A stretch of DNA of 35,381 bases from SAR324 cluster bacterium lautmerah10 (GTDB lineage: Bacteria > SAR324 > NAC60-12): the NCBI GenBank assembly GCA_001469005.2, contig LNZD02000046.1:1-35381 (forward strand), read 5' to 3'. The notes under the pieces were generated by a model. It had not been told where the DNA came from, made no database searches, and saw only the letters and a list, made by a program, of their open reading frames with translations. Positions 23,084-31,900 of this stretch are shown piece by piece. Every line of letters begins with the position of its first letter. Positions within the stretch are counted from its first letter, which is position 1. Position numbers and translations under genes: made by a program.

Positions 23084-25081
23084 ATGGAGAACCTTCCCAT
23101 GATCAGCGCGTTGGTCGGCGTCGCGGGTGTGGTCTTTGCTGCAATTCTCGCGGGAGTTGTTAAAGGAGCGCCTGCGGGCAACGAAAAAATGCGCGAAATT
23201 GCGGATGCCATAAGCGAAGGTGCAATCGCGTATCTGAATCGTCAGTTAATCACCATGTCCATGACGGGAATCGTGATTTTCGTCATCATCTGGTTGAGCA
23301 TCGATTTGAAAACCGGTGTTGGTTTTCTTGTTGGAGCAGTAGCATCCTTCATTGCGGGGTACATTGGAATGCGGGTTTCGGTACTGGCCAATGTCCGAAC
23401 CGCTGAAGCTGCAAGACAAGGACTTGCTGCAGGACTTTCCCTGGCATTCAAAGGCGGGGCAGTAACCGGGATGATGGTCGCCGGACTGGCTTTGACGGCA
23501 GTCGCGGGCTTTTACCACTTCACCCACGATGTCATCGCACTGGTAGCGCTTGGTTTCGGCGGAAGTCTGATCTCGATCTTCGCACGGCTTGGAGGAGGAA
23601 TCTTCACCAAAGGTGCCGATGTGGGAGCTGATCTCGTCGGTAAAGTCGAAGCCGGAATTCCCGAGGATGACCCTCGGAATCCCGCGGTGATTGCAGACAA
23701 CGTCGGGGATAATGTCGGGGACTGTGCTGGCATGGCCGCGGATCTCTTTGAAACCTATGCCGTGACCGCGGTTGCCGCAATGCTGTTGGGAAGCCTGATC
23801 TTTCCTGACCATCCGATTGCGACTGAATTCCCATTGGTTCTGGGTGCGGTTTCGATCGTGGCATCGATGATCGCGATCTTTTTCGTTCGTCTCGGACAGA
23901 ACGAATACATCATGGGAGCACTCTACAAAGGGATGTTCGGATCCGCGATTCTTGCCGGGATCGCGTTCTATTTCGTCACCGATGCGATGATGGTCGGCAT
24001 TCCCGGGATTGATTCGATGTCCCTCTACCTTTCTACCCTGGTTGGATTGATTTTGACGGTTCTGATTGTGGTCATTACCGAGTATTACACAGGGATCTTC
24101 AACCCGGTTAAATCGGTTGCGGAAGCTTCCAAGACGGGACACGCCACCAACATCATTGCCGGGCTCGCAGTGAGCATGCAGGCTACGGCGGCACCGGTGA
24201 TTGCGATCTGTGTCGGAATTTATGCGGCTTATGAATTTTCCGGACTTTACGGAATCGCCATGGCCGCAATGTCGATGCTTTCGATGACGGGGATGGTGAT
24301 CGCCATCGATGCCTACGGTCCGATCACGGATAACGCAGGAGGAATCGCGGAAATGGCAGAAATGGAAGAATCGGTCCGTGCTGTCACCGATCCTCTCGAT
24401 GCCGTTGGAAACACGACCAAAGCCGTCACCAAGGGCTATGCCATCGGTTCAGCCGGACTAGCAGCGCTGGTGCTCTTTGCTTCGTATGTTTATGAATTCA
24501 AGATCAAAGGCGCGGGTGAAACCATCAGTTTCGAACTGAGTGATGTCAACGTCATCATCGGTCTCTTCATCGGCGGTTTGCTGCCTTACCTCTTCGCCTC
24601 GGTGGCGATGAATGCCGTGGGTCGAGCAGGGGGTGCAGTGGTCGAAGAAGTGCGCAGGCAGTTCAAAGAAATTCCCGGGATCATGGAATACAAAGCAAAG
24701 CCTGATTACCGCAGCATTGTCGATATTGTCACCAAGTTTGCCCTCAAGGAAATGATCCTTCCGGCGTTGCTCCCGGTGGTGGCTCCGATCGTGGTCGGAT
24801 TGCTTCTAGGCAAGGTCGCCCTGGGCGGCCTGTTGATTGGAAGCATCGTCACCGGACTTTTTGTTGCACTTTCCATGACGACCGGAGGGGCAGCCTGGGA
24901 TAATGCGAAAAAATACATTGAAGACGGAAACCTCGGCGGCAAGGGCAGCGAAGCCCATAAAGCCGCAGTGACCGGGGATACGGTGGGCGATCCCTACAAG
25001 GATACAGCCGGACCGGCCGTCAACCCGATGATCAAGATCCTCAACGTGGTTGCACTATTGCTGGTTCCCTTCCTCATCTGA
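23084..25081 (+). CDS. hppA: K+-independent H+-translocating membrane pyrophosphatase
   Basis: The 665-residue integral membrane protein has about 16 hydrophobic segments and the family motifs: [39 protein letters not shown], and near the end [15 protein letters not shown]. It hydrolyses pyrophosphate and pumps protons out of the cytoplasm. In the sequence G-N-T-T-K446-A the lysine marks the K+-independent subclass; K+-dependent enzymes have alanine there. An AGGAG box sits about seven bases before ATG 23084. It stands alone with a probable terminator behind it. Confidence 0.96.
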   Translation: MENLPMISALVGVAGVVFAAILAGVVKGAPAGNEKMREIADAISEGAIAYLNRQLITMSMTGIVIFVIIWLSIDLKTGVGFLVGAVASFIAGYIGMRVSVLANVRTAEAARQGLAAGLSLAFKGGAVTGMMVAGLALTAVAGFYHFTHDVIALVALGFGGSLISIFARLGGGIFTKGADVGADLVGKVEAGIPEDDPRNPAVIADNVGDNVGDCAGMAADLFETYAVTAVAAMLLGSLIFPDHPIATEFPLVLGAVSIVASMIAIFFVRLGQNEYIMGALYKGMFGSAILAGIAFYFVTDAMMVGIPGIDSMSLYLSTLVGLILTVLIVVITEYYTGIFNPVKSVAEASKTGHATNIIAGLAVSMQATAAPVIAICVGIYAAYEFSGLYGIAMAAMSMLSMTGMVIAIDAYGPITDNAGGIAEMAEMEESVRAVTDPLDAVGNTTKAVTKGYAIGSAGLAALVLFASYVYEFKIKGAGETISFELSDVNVIIGLFIGGLLPYLFASVAMNAVGRAGGAVVEEVRRQFKEIPGIMEYKAKPDYRSIVDIVTKFALKEMILPALLPVVAPIVVGLLLGKVALGGLLIGSIVTGLFVALSMTTGGAAWDNAKKYIEDGNLGGKGSEAHKAAVTGDTVGDPYKDTAGPAVNPMIKILNVVALLLVPFLI

Positions 25082-25090
25082 GTCTTCTCA

Positions 25091-25139
25091 GGCGCGTCTC
25101 CTCAAGGCGCGCCGATCCCGCCTATTTCTAATTTTTTTT
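25091..25139 (+). terminator. GC-rich hairpin and T run after hppA
   Basis: GGCGCG at 25091-25096 pairs with CGCGCC at 25108-25113; a run of eight T follows at 25132-25139, 18 bases further than in a standard intrinsic terminator. It lies ten bases after the hppA stop. A second, larger hairpin is at 25159-25198. Confidence 0.45.
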
Positions 25140-25158
25140 CTAGTTTGAATTTAACATT

Positions 25159-25198
25159 CCAGGAAATTGGGTTTTGACAAACCCAGTAAAATTTCTGG
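25159..25198. terminator. extended near-perfect hairpin between convergent genes
   Basis: A perfect inner stem (TGGGTTT at 25168-25174 with AAACCCA at 25179-25185, loop TGAC) is enclosed by outer arms CCAGGAAATT (25159-25168) and AAATTTCTGG (25189-25198) that pair with one mismatch or bulge. It lies between the end of hppA and the end of the minus-strand VWA gene, so a two-way terminator is likely, although the T runs are modest. Confidence 0.5.
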
Positions 25199-25284
25199 TT
25201 TAGGAAAATTTACTCCAGACACTTTCATCTAAGGAGTTCTTCTTAGAAATGAATCAAAGAAGATCTTCGCCAAAATCGAGAAAT

Positions 25285-26145
25285 TCAGCGGTCTTCAGAA
25301 AAAGAGGTAATGATTTTTTTCAGGGATGCCGCATCACCCGCAACCGTGCAGCTTTTCCTGTCGGAAGCCATCTGGCAGAGAACCTGGTAGAGCGGATCCC
25401 GGGTGGTGATGCCGAAACCGATGGTTCGGATCTTGACATCCTTGTTGCTGCGGCGGGCATCAAGAACGTTGGGCAGTTTAACCTGGGAAAGTCCGTCATC
25501 CTGGCCGTCCGCCAGCACCACAATGATTTTCCTGCGGGTGGTGTTGGGAGGAACTTGGTATGACGAACTCCGGAAATATCGGAGGGCCTGAAATACGGAC
25601 TGGTAAAGGTTCGTACCTCCTCGGGTTTCCAGGTTTTTCACCTCACGGATGAGATGTTTGCGAACCTTTGAAGTTTTTCCGCCGATGGGTTCGAAGACCA
25701 CATTTCCGGATTTTCCGGCAGCCGGGGAATTAGGATGTTTTTTCAGGCGCGCATTGAAACTCCAGAGTTGGAAACGGGTTCCCTCCCGCATGTTTTGGGC
25801 AAAATAGGTCAAAGCCTGTTGAGCCGCGTTGAGCTTGCTCTGTTCACGTTCCGGCAGAAAGGCATCCATCGACCCCGAGGTGTCGAGCAGAAAGATCACG
25901 TCCGAGATCGACCTTTTGGGGTCAGGTTTCTTGGCAACAACCGGTTTGGGCTTGGGTTTAGGCTTTGGCTTGGGAACCGGTTTCGGAAGGGCTTTTGGTT
26001 TGGAAACTTTTTTTGGGGGTGTTACCTTTTTCTTTTCAGGAGTGCTAAAAAAATCGGTGCCCTGGGCAAAAACCTGGTTGCCGTGAACACTCAAAAACAA
26101 AAAAGCGATGAGTGTTATCAGCGTTTTCAAGGGTGGGTGATGCAT
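25285..26145 (-). CDS. secreted von Willebrand factor A (VWA) domain protein
   Basis: The 286-residue product has a signal peptide (ends near V-F-A-Q), a low-complexity Lys-Pro-rich linker (about 38-78, K-P repeats), and a VWA domain from about 80. The metal-ion-dependent adhesion site is intact: D88-T-S90-G-S92, a conserved Thr in R-G-G-T-N-L-Y and Asp in L-A-D-G-Q-D-D-G. Such domains bind partners through a divalent metal. The Pro-rich stretch could span peptidoglycan or interact with a surface. It is divergent from the cysteine desulfurase, with only 50 bases between. No partner ATPase (MoxR type) is nearby. Confidence 0.8.
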   Translation of the reverse strand: MHHPPLKTLITLIAFLFLSVHGNQVFAQGTDFFSTPEKKKVTPPKKVSKPKALPKPVPKPKPKPKPKPVVAKKPDPKRSISDVIFLLDTSGSMDAFLPEREQSKLNAAQQALTYFAQNMREGTRFQLWSFNARLKKHPNSPAAGKSGNVVFEPIGGKTSKVRKHLIREVKNLETRGGTNLYQSVFQALRYFRSSSYQVPPNTTRRKIIVVLADGQDDGLSQVKLPNVLDARRSNKDVKIRTIGFGITTRDPLYQVLCQMASDRKSCTVAGDAASLKKIITSFSEDR

Positions 26146-26195
26146 TACAAATTTCCTGATAAAGTGAGTCTATCACATACAATGTCTCTGAGTCT

Positions 26196-27377
26196 ATGAT
26201 CTACCTCGATCATAACGCCACCACTCCACTCCTTCCTCAGGTAAAGGAAACCTTAAAGGAGTTGTTTGGGGAGGAATACGGCAATCCATCCAGCCCCTAC
26301 GAAACCGGCCGAAGGGCCCGGGACCTGCTGGAAGAATCCCGTCACCGTCTTGCGGAACTGCTGGGGGCCAAACCCTCCGAGCTGATTTTCACCAGTGGAG
26401 GCAGTGAGGGAAACAATATGGTGCTCAGGCAGTTGCTTTTTAGGGAAGACCCGGGGCATTTATTGGTCTCCTCGGTGGAACACCCCTCGGTGCTTGAAAC
26501 CGCGAAATGGCTGACCCGCAAAAACAATCTGAGCCTCGGCATCCTTCCGGTGGATCAATCGGGGAAGGTCCCAGAAGCCTCCATGGAAGCAGCCGTTCAA
26601 CCCGAAACCTGTTTCATTTCCGTCATGGCGGCAAATAACGAAACCGGAACCGTCCAGCCCTTCCGGGAACTGGCTCGGATTGCCAGGGAGCACCAGGTTC
26701 CGTTTCATTCCGATTGTGTGCAGTATGCGGGGAAGTGTGAGTTGGATCTCGAAAGCAGCGGGCTCAATTACGCGACCCTGACCGCCCACAAACTGGGAGG
26801 TCCAAAAGGGATCGGTCTGCTTTACATCCGTGAAGGATCCCCGTTTTCTCCACTGATCACCGGAGGAGGCCAGGAACGGAGCCTGCGTGCAGGAACGGAA
26901 AATGTTGCGATGGCTTGTGCTTTCGCAGAGTGTTTCGAATGGTTTTGCAGCAATCGTTCTGAACTGGAAAGCCGTTGGCTGGGTTTGAGGAAAAAGTTGT
27001 TGGATTCACTTGAAGACATGGATCACTGCTTTGTTTTGGGAACTCCCGAAGAGAGTCTGCCGAACACCCTCAACCTCGGATTTCAGGGAATCAGTGCTGA
27101 AAGCCTGTTAATATGCCTTGATCTCGATGGCATTGCAGTTTCCTCGGGTTCCGCTTGTTCTTCAGGAGCGATGGAAGCCAGCCATGTATTACTGGCCATG
27201 GGATATTCCCATGAGCAGGCAAAATCGTCACTGAGGATCAGCATGGGATGGAATACTTCCGAAGAAGATATTGAGGAATTGTCACGACAATTGATTCATC
27301 ATGTGAAGAGGCTAACTCCCATTTCAGGGAAATCGGACTCAAAGATCCAAATTCCCGAACCAGTGACAGAGATTTAA
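26196..27377 (+). CDS. cysteine desulfurase, NifS/IscS-like
   Basis: The 393-residue PLP enzyme has M-I-Y-L-D-H-N-A-T-T at the start, G-N-P-S-S, T-S-G-G-S-E-G-N-N, K199 in T-A-H-K-L-G-G-P-K-G as the Schiff-base lysine, and catalytic C321 in S-S-G-S-A-C-S-S-G. It mobilises sulfur from cysteine for Fe-S clusters, tRNA thiolation or other uses. The sequence fits group I NifS/IscS enzymes rather than SufS. No IscU, IscR or thiolation partner is adjacent, so the sulfur acceptor is unknown. It could also serve selenium metabolism of the DsrE-like selenoprotein, which is speculation. Confidence 0.92.
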   Translation: MIYLDHNATTPLLPQVKETLKELFGEEYGNPSSPYETGRRARDLLEESRHRLAELLGAKPSELIFTSGGSEGNNMVLRQLLFREDPGHLLVSSVEHPSVLETAKWLTRKNNLSLGILPVDQSGKVPEASMEAAVQPETCFISVMAANNETGTVQPFRELARIAREHQVPFHSDCVQYAGKCELDLESSGLNYATLTAHKLGGPKGIGLLYIREGSPFSPLITGGGQERSLRAGTENVAMACAFAECFEWFCSNRSELESRWLGLRKKLLDSLEDMDHCFVLGTPEESLPNTLNLGFQGISAESLLICLDLDGIAVSSGSACSSGAMEASHVLLAMGYSHEQAKSSLRISMGWNTSEEDIEELSRQLIHHVKRLTPISGKSDSKIQIPEPVTEI

Positions 27378-27386
27378 GAAAACATC

Positions 27387-27608
27387 ATGCTTCCCTTTTA
27401 TCGAAAACTCCCCCTGCTTTATTTAGCCTTGCTGATATTTTTTGCGGCAGGCTTGACAGGGTGTGGAAAATCTCCGGAATTGGAAAATTACGAGCGTTGC
27501 GTGGAACTTCTCAACCATGAAAGAAAAGAAGCCCGGAAAAGCCAAAACTATAGTTACGATTCCCAGCGTTTTCTGGAATGCAGGGCTCCCGTCCAGTATG
27601 GTTCCTGA
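27387..27608 (+). CDS. small lipoprotein, hypothetical
   Basis: The 73-residue product has a basic start, a hydrophobic core (L-L-Y-L-A-L-L-I-F-F-A-A-G) and a lipobox L-T-G-C with Cys at about residue 26, followed by a Gly and charged mature region with two more cysteines (C-V-E-L-L and L-E-C-R). Lipidation and periplasmic location are predicted. It starts nine bases after the cysteine desulfurase stop and may be co-transcribed. No family is recognised. Confidence 0.6.
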   Translation: MLPFYRKLPLLYLALLIFFAAGLTGCGKSPELENYERCVELLNHERKEARKSQNYSYDSQRFLECRAPVQYGS

Positions 27609-27777
27609 AAAAACAACTACACGCCATTTCCCAACGTAGATTAATAAAATCAATTCTGATAAATTTACTGAACTTTTTCTGGAATATCGTTTGCCTGTTC
27701 ACCAGCTAATTGCTAATTTTTGGTGTTTTGAAATTATCAGATCCTGAAAGTACCATTTTGATCTATCCGGAGCGGGA

Positions 27778-29718
27778 ATGAAGAAGTTATTAAAATCATC
27801 AATTTTGTTGTTCGGATTTAGCCTTTTATCCGCAAACTGTTGGGCTGACGGTGATCCGGTCCGCGGGAAATCCCTGTTCGGAATTTGTGTTGCCTGTCAT
27901 GGGGCAAACGGAGAAGGAAAGCAGATCAACAATGCTCCAAGGATTTCAGGTCAACAGGACTGGTATGTTGAGCGGCAACTGATCAATTACCGCGACGGAA
28001 TTAGAGGAGTTCATATTGACGATATTACTGGAATGCAGATGCGTTCCATCGCCATTACCCTCAAAAAGGATCAGGATATTGCAGATGTCACGGCATATGT
28101 TTCAACCCTCCAGTCGGAGACTCCAAAGGCAACGATGGAGGGAGATCTGGTTGCAGGAAAAAATGCATATGCCACCTGTGCTGCCTGTCACGGAGCTGAT
28201 GGGAAAGGTAACAAGGCACTTAATTCACCAAAAATTGCAGGTCTTCAGGACTGGTACATCGCAAGACAGCTCAATCATTTTAAAATCGGTGCAAGGGGTC
28301 GTCTGAAACAGGATGTCATTGGCCAGCAGATGCGTCCGATGGCGATGGCACTTGATGAAGATGCCATCAACAACCTCGCAGTTTATATCGCATCCCTGGA
28401 AGGAGCTCCGGCGATGTCCAGTGCTGTCGCTGTTGCCTCTTCAGAAAGCCAAGCCTCCATGTCTGACATGATGGCTGCGGCAACGCCAGCGAGCCTCAAT
28501 ACCAGTGAACCGCTCTATGCGACCTGTACCGCCTGTCATGGTGAAAACGGGGAAGGAAAACAATGGCTGGGTGCCCCCAGGCTTTCCGGCCAGCACGACT
28601 GGTACCTGGAGCGTCAACTGAAGAACTGGCAGGATGGTATCCGTGGGACCCACCCTCAGGATGTATACGGCATTCAAATGCGTCCCATGTCGATGGTTCT
28701 GGCAAATGATAATGAAATTCGAAAAGTGGTCTCCTACATCGGCGGTTTGGATTCTCCAAAGCCGGCAACCACCATTAAGGGAGATCTACAGGCGGGTCAG
28801 AGCCTCTATGCTACCTGCGTTGCCTGCCACGGCCCCGGAGGGTTGGGGAACCAGGCACTCAACGCTCCTAAAATAGCAGGCCTTTCCGACTGGTACGTCG
28901 CCAGGCAATTATGGGGATTTAAGAATGGACATCGCGGAGAAAATCCACGTGATGTCTATGGCCAACAGATGCGTCCGATGGCGATGGCACTTGCAGATCA
29001 GGAAGCGATCAATAACGTGTCGGCATATGTTGCCAGTTTTGACGGTAGCGGAGCAGCCCCTGCTATGACAACCACTGTAGCCGCATCCGGAACCGCAGAT
29101 GCAACTTCGACCGATACCGGAGGGCAGGCAGTCACTGTCGCTGCAGCCACCTCAGGAGGTTCAGCCGAAGCGGGAGCCGCGCTTTATACCACCTGCATAG
29201 CCTGCCATGGAGCCGACGGAGCAGGAAACCAGGCTCTCAATTCTCCAAGAATCGCAGGACAATCAGCATGGTATCTGACCAACCAGTTGAAAGGGTTCAA
29301 GGCAGGTTATCGAGGTTCCAAGCCTGAAGATATTTACGGGATGCAGATGCGTCCGATGTCGATGACTCTTGCCGACGATCAGGCAATTGCCAATATTGCA
29401 GCGTACATCACCACCCTCAACGGAGCAGTTTCTCCCGCGACCCTGGATGGGAATGCCGAAGCAGGTAAAGGGCTTTATGTCACTTGTGTCGCCTGTCACG
29501 GAGCGGATGGTAAAGGTAATGAGGCACTCAAATCACCAAACCTGATCGGCCTCCAGGATTGGTATGTCGTTCGCCAACTGCAGAATTTCAAAGCCGGAAT
29601 CAGGGGAACACATCCTGAAGACATCAACGGGCAAACCATGCGTCCGATGTCGATGACTTTGGCAGACGATAAGGCAATGAAAGATGTTGCCGCCTACATC
29701 ATCAGTCTGCGGAAATAA
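27778..29718 (+). CDS. hexaheme c-type cytochrome, three tandem cytochrome c4-like modules
   Basis: After a signal peptide ending in W-A-D this 646-residue protein carries six C-x-x-C-H sites at C37, C134, C250, C347, C473 and C570. Spacing is 97 residues within each pair and 116 or 126 between pairs, so it is three diheme modules joined by Ala/Ser/Thr-rich linkers. Each domain also has a conserved Met region about 50 residues after the heme (M-Q-M-R or Q-Q-M-R-P-M) as likely axial ligand. Cytochrome c4 is a periplasmic diheme electron carrier of terminal oxidases; here three copies are fused. Near-identical DNA blocks, such as those beginning near 28327 and 28969, suggest recent duplication. 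The ribosome binding site GGAG lies just before ATG 27778. A terminator follows. Confidence 0.92.
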   Translation: MKKLLKSSILLFGFSLLSANCWADGDPVRGKSLFGICVACHGANGEGKQINNAPRISGQQDWYVERQLINYRDGIRGVHIDDITGMQMRSIAITLKKDQDIADVTAYVSTLQSETPKATMEGDLVAGKNAYATCAACHGADGKGNKALNSPKIAGLQDWYIARQLNHFKIGARGRLKQDVIGQQMRPMAMALDEDAINNLAVYIASLEGAPAMSSAVAVASSESQASMSDMMAAATPASLNTSEPLYATCTACHGENGEGKQWLGAPRLSGQHDWYLERQLKNWQDGIRGTHPQDVYGIQMRPMSMVLANDNEIRKVVSYIGGLDSPKPATTIKGDLQAGQSLYATCVACHGPGGLGNQALNAPKIAGLSDWYVARQLWGFKNGHRGENPRDVYGQQMRPMAMALADQEAINNVSAYVASFDGSGAAPAMTTTVAASGTADATSTDTGGQAVTVAAATSGGSAEAGAALYTTCIACHGADGAGNQALNSPRIAGQSAWYLTNQLKGFKAGYRGSKPEDIYGMQMRPMSMTLADDQAIANIAAYITTLNGAVSPATLDGNAEAGKGLYVTCVACHGADGKGNEALKSPNLIGLQDWYVVRQLQNFKAGIRGTHPEDINGQTMRPMSMTLADDKAMKDVAAYIISLRK

Positions 29719-29725
29719 ATCGTTT

Positions 29726-29757
29726 TTGGGGCGGAACATTCCGTCCCAAATCTTTTC
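29726..29757 (+). terminator. Rho-independent terminator after the hexaheme gene
   Basis: The stem TTGGGGCGG (29726-29734) pairs with CCGTCCCAA (29741-29749) with one G-U pair and a six-base loop, followed by ATCTTTTC. It starts eight bases after the stop codon. Confidence 0.75.
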
Positions 29758-29803
29758 ACCATTTTTTCTTCCTCCAAAAGTTTGTTTGGTAGAGTCCTGA
29801 ATC

Positions 29804-30310
29804 ATGGGTTCTCAAGATCTCCTCAACAAAATAGAAAACATCATCACCGAGCGAGGAACGGATTCGTATCTCGGTGAGGAAGTGACGATGGAGCAGCATA
29901 TGCTCCAGACGGCGTTACTGGCAGAAACCGAAGACGGGAGCGATTCCGCGATTGCCGGGGCTTTGCTTCACGACATAGGTCATTACAGTGAAGCATTTGC
30001 TGAAGATGCCCTCGAACAGGGATTGAACAATTATCATGAGGACTCTGGAGCCCTTATCCTTGAAGGAACTTTTCCGGAAGAAGTTGTGGCGTCGGTGAAG
30101 TTCCATGTTTCCGCCAAGCGTTACCTCTGTGCAACCGATACGAATTATTTCAACTGCCTTTCGGAAGCTTCGGTACATTCCCTGAAACTCCAGGGCGGGC
30201 CGATGGATAAACATGAGATCCTGGAGTTCGAGAAGAATCCTCATCTGGAGCTATGCCTGAAGGTAAGACGCTGGACCTCCCAGTACTGCAGAGACTGGTT
30301 TAAACGATAA
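29804..30310 (+). CDS. PhnZ/TmpB-like HD-domain oxygenase
   Basis: The 168-residue protein matches the small mixed-valent di-iron HD-domain oxygenases that cleave C-P bonds of hydroxyphosphonates. Visible ligands and residues are Y22 and E25 in S-Y-L-G-E-E-V-T, H32, H56-D57, H60, H78, H101 and K105 in K-F-H-V-S-A-K-R-Y-L-C, matching the PhnZ pattern with small offsets. PhnZ needs a partner Fe/2-oxoglutarate dioxygenase (PhnY); TmpB pairs with TmpA for methylated aminophosphonates. Neither partner is in the window. It ends 13 bases from the end of the convergent glutamyltransferase gene. Confidence 0.75.
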   Translation: MGSQDLLNKIENIITERGTDSYLGEEVTMEQHMLQTALLAETEDGSDSAIAGALLHDIGHYSEAFAEDALEQGLNNYHEDSGALILEGTFPEEVVASVKFHVSAKRYLCATDTNYFNCLSEASVHSLKLQGGPMDKHEILEFEKNPHLELCLKVRRWTSQYCRDWFKR

Positions 30311-30323
30311 ACCAGGGTAAGAT

Positions 30324-31889
30324 TCAATCCTCAGAAACTGCGTCCGCCCAGGGATGGGTGATGGCTGTCGAGCCGTAATGTTGGCTGCCGTTTTTCAAGA
30401 CGGCTGAAGGACAGGCGAAATAAAGGGGAAAGGCCCCGTTTTCTGCGGTGATGCAGGAGAATTTTTCTTCGATTTTTTGCAGAACTTCTTTCTGAAGTCG
30501 TCGGTCAACGACCACCTGGTCCCCACCGCTGTGGTCGATGCGCGGCTGATGAAAAGCCTCTTCCAGGCTCATTTCTCCATCGATCAGCAGATGCAGCAAC
30601 TGAAGCACCGCAGGCATGATCCGTCTTCCTCCGGATGCCCCCAGAGCCATCCCCCCTGAATCATTGAGGCCGATCACAGGACAGGTGTTGGCCAGACATC
30701 GTTTGTCCGGTGCGAGGGAATTTGGATGCCCGGGTTCGGGGTTGAACCACATCAGTCCGTTGTTCATCAGGATTCCGGTTTGAGGAAGAACCAGTTTGCT
30801 TCCAAAAATGCTGAGCAGCGTCTGGGTCAGGCTGACCATGCTGCCCTGGGAATCGATGACGCAGAGGTGGGTGGTACAACTCATGTTCCTTCCGCCTGGA
30901 ACGTCCCCCATCGTCTCTAGCCTTTCCCGGTAAACCTGATCCAGTGCCTCGGCAATGGCAAGGAATGCTTCTGCGGATGCGGCTTTTTCTGTTTCCAAGG
31001 GTTGTTTCAGGAGACTCAACGCCTTGAGTAGGGTCGATCCGGCATTCAGTTCGGGATGGACATGAAGCCTCGTGTTTCGGTATTCCCTGACCAGAGGTTC
31101 CACTAGCTTAGCCTGATACTTTTCAAGATCTTCCCTGGAGAGGATACCTCCGCATCGGCTGATGTCTTCGACCAGGGTTGAAGCCAGACGCCCCTCATAA
31201 AAATCCCGCGGGCCTGCTTCGGCAAGGTGTTTCAGAGTTTTGGTGAGGTAGGGAAAATGTTTTCGCGGAACCGCTCCTGCTGTCCAGGGAGGGGCGGGAG
31301 GATGACCATCGACCAGATAGGTTTCCCGGGTGCAGGGATAGTGGTTCAATTCTGCTGCCGCGGAGCCGATCAGCAGGGTGGCGTACCAGTCGATCTGCAT
31401 GCCCGCTTCCGCGGCCTGGATCGCCGGTTGAAGGGACTCTTTCCAGGAACGGCTGCCGAAGTTTTCCAGTGCGACACGCATTCCGTCCACCTGACCCGGA
31501 ACGGCAATCGAGGTTGCACCGACGATGTTGCGATCCTCCACAACCCTGGGCCAGGGGAAGAGGTCCGAGGCCACTCCTTCTCCGGAAAGCGGATAATCCT
31601 CGGGGTCCAGTCCGATGGGGGACCGCATACCAAAGTCAATCGCATGGACCTTCCCGGAAGGGGCGTCATGGATCAGCATGTGTCCGCCTCCGCCGATTCC
31701 GCTCATCCAGGGTTCCAGCACGGAAACCGTGAAGGCGGTGGCAACCGCGGCGTCGACGGCGTTGCCTCCTTCCGCAAGCACTTTTGCACCGGCCCGGGAA
31801 GCCAGTTTGTGCTGGGAAGCAACAATCCCTTTGGAGGATACAACAGCTTCTTTCCGGGTGATCAGAGATTCGCTGAAATTATGGTCCAT
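30324..31889 (-). CDS. gamma-glutamyltransferase family protein
   Basis: The 521-residue protein is an Ntn-hydrolase that transfers or hydrolyses gamma-glutamyl groups. It has G-N-A-V-D-A-A-V-A-T-A near the start, G-I-G-G-G-G-H, and the autocatalytic cleavage site with nucleophile T339 in S-C-T-T-H-L-C-V-I-D, followed by N-N-G-L-M-W-F. There is no signal peptide, unlike the classic periplasmic enzyme, so a cytoplasmic role is likely. It is the last gene of a minus-strand operon behind an amidase (11-base gap) and an aldolase/dehydrogenase, which suggests catabolism of a glutamyl- or amide-linked compound. Confidence 0.9.
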   Translation of the reverse strand: MDHNFSESLITRKEAVVSSKGIVASQHKLASRAGAKVLAEGGNAVDAAVATAFTVSVLEPWMSGIGGGGHMLIHDAPSGKVHAIDFGMRSPIGLDPEDYPLSGEGVASDLFPWPRVVEDRNIVGATSIAVPGQVDGMRVALENFGSRSWKESLQPAIQAAEAGMQIDWYATLLIGSAAAELNHYPCTRETYLVDGHPPAPPWTAGAVPRKHFPYLTKTLKHLAEAGPRDFYEGRLASTLVEDISRCGGILSREDLEKYQAKLVEPLVREYRNTRLHVHPELNAGSTLLKALSLLKQPLETEKAASAEAFLAIAEALDQVYRERLETMGDVPGGRNMSCTTHLCVIDSQGSMVSLTQTLLSIFGSKLVLPQTGILMNNGLMWFNPEPGHPNSLAPDKRCLANTCPVIGLNDSGGMALGASGGRRIMPAVLQLLHLLIDGEMSLEEAFHQPRIDHSGGDQVVVDRRLQKEVLQKIEEKFSCITAENGAFPLYFACPSAVLKNGSQHYGSTAITHPWADAVSED

Positions 31890-31900
31890 CCATCAAAGTT

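Noticed and set aside
23246-24142. Long minus-strand frame inside hppA
   Set aside because: It is the complement of conserved pyrophosphatase coding sequence; composition is typical of an antisense shadow.
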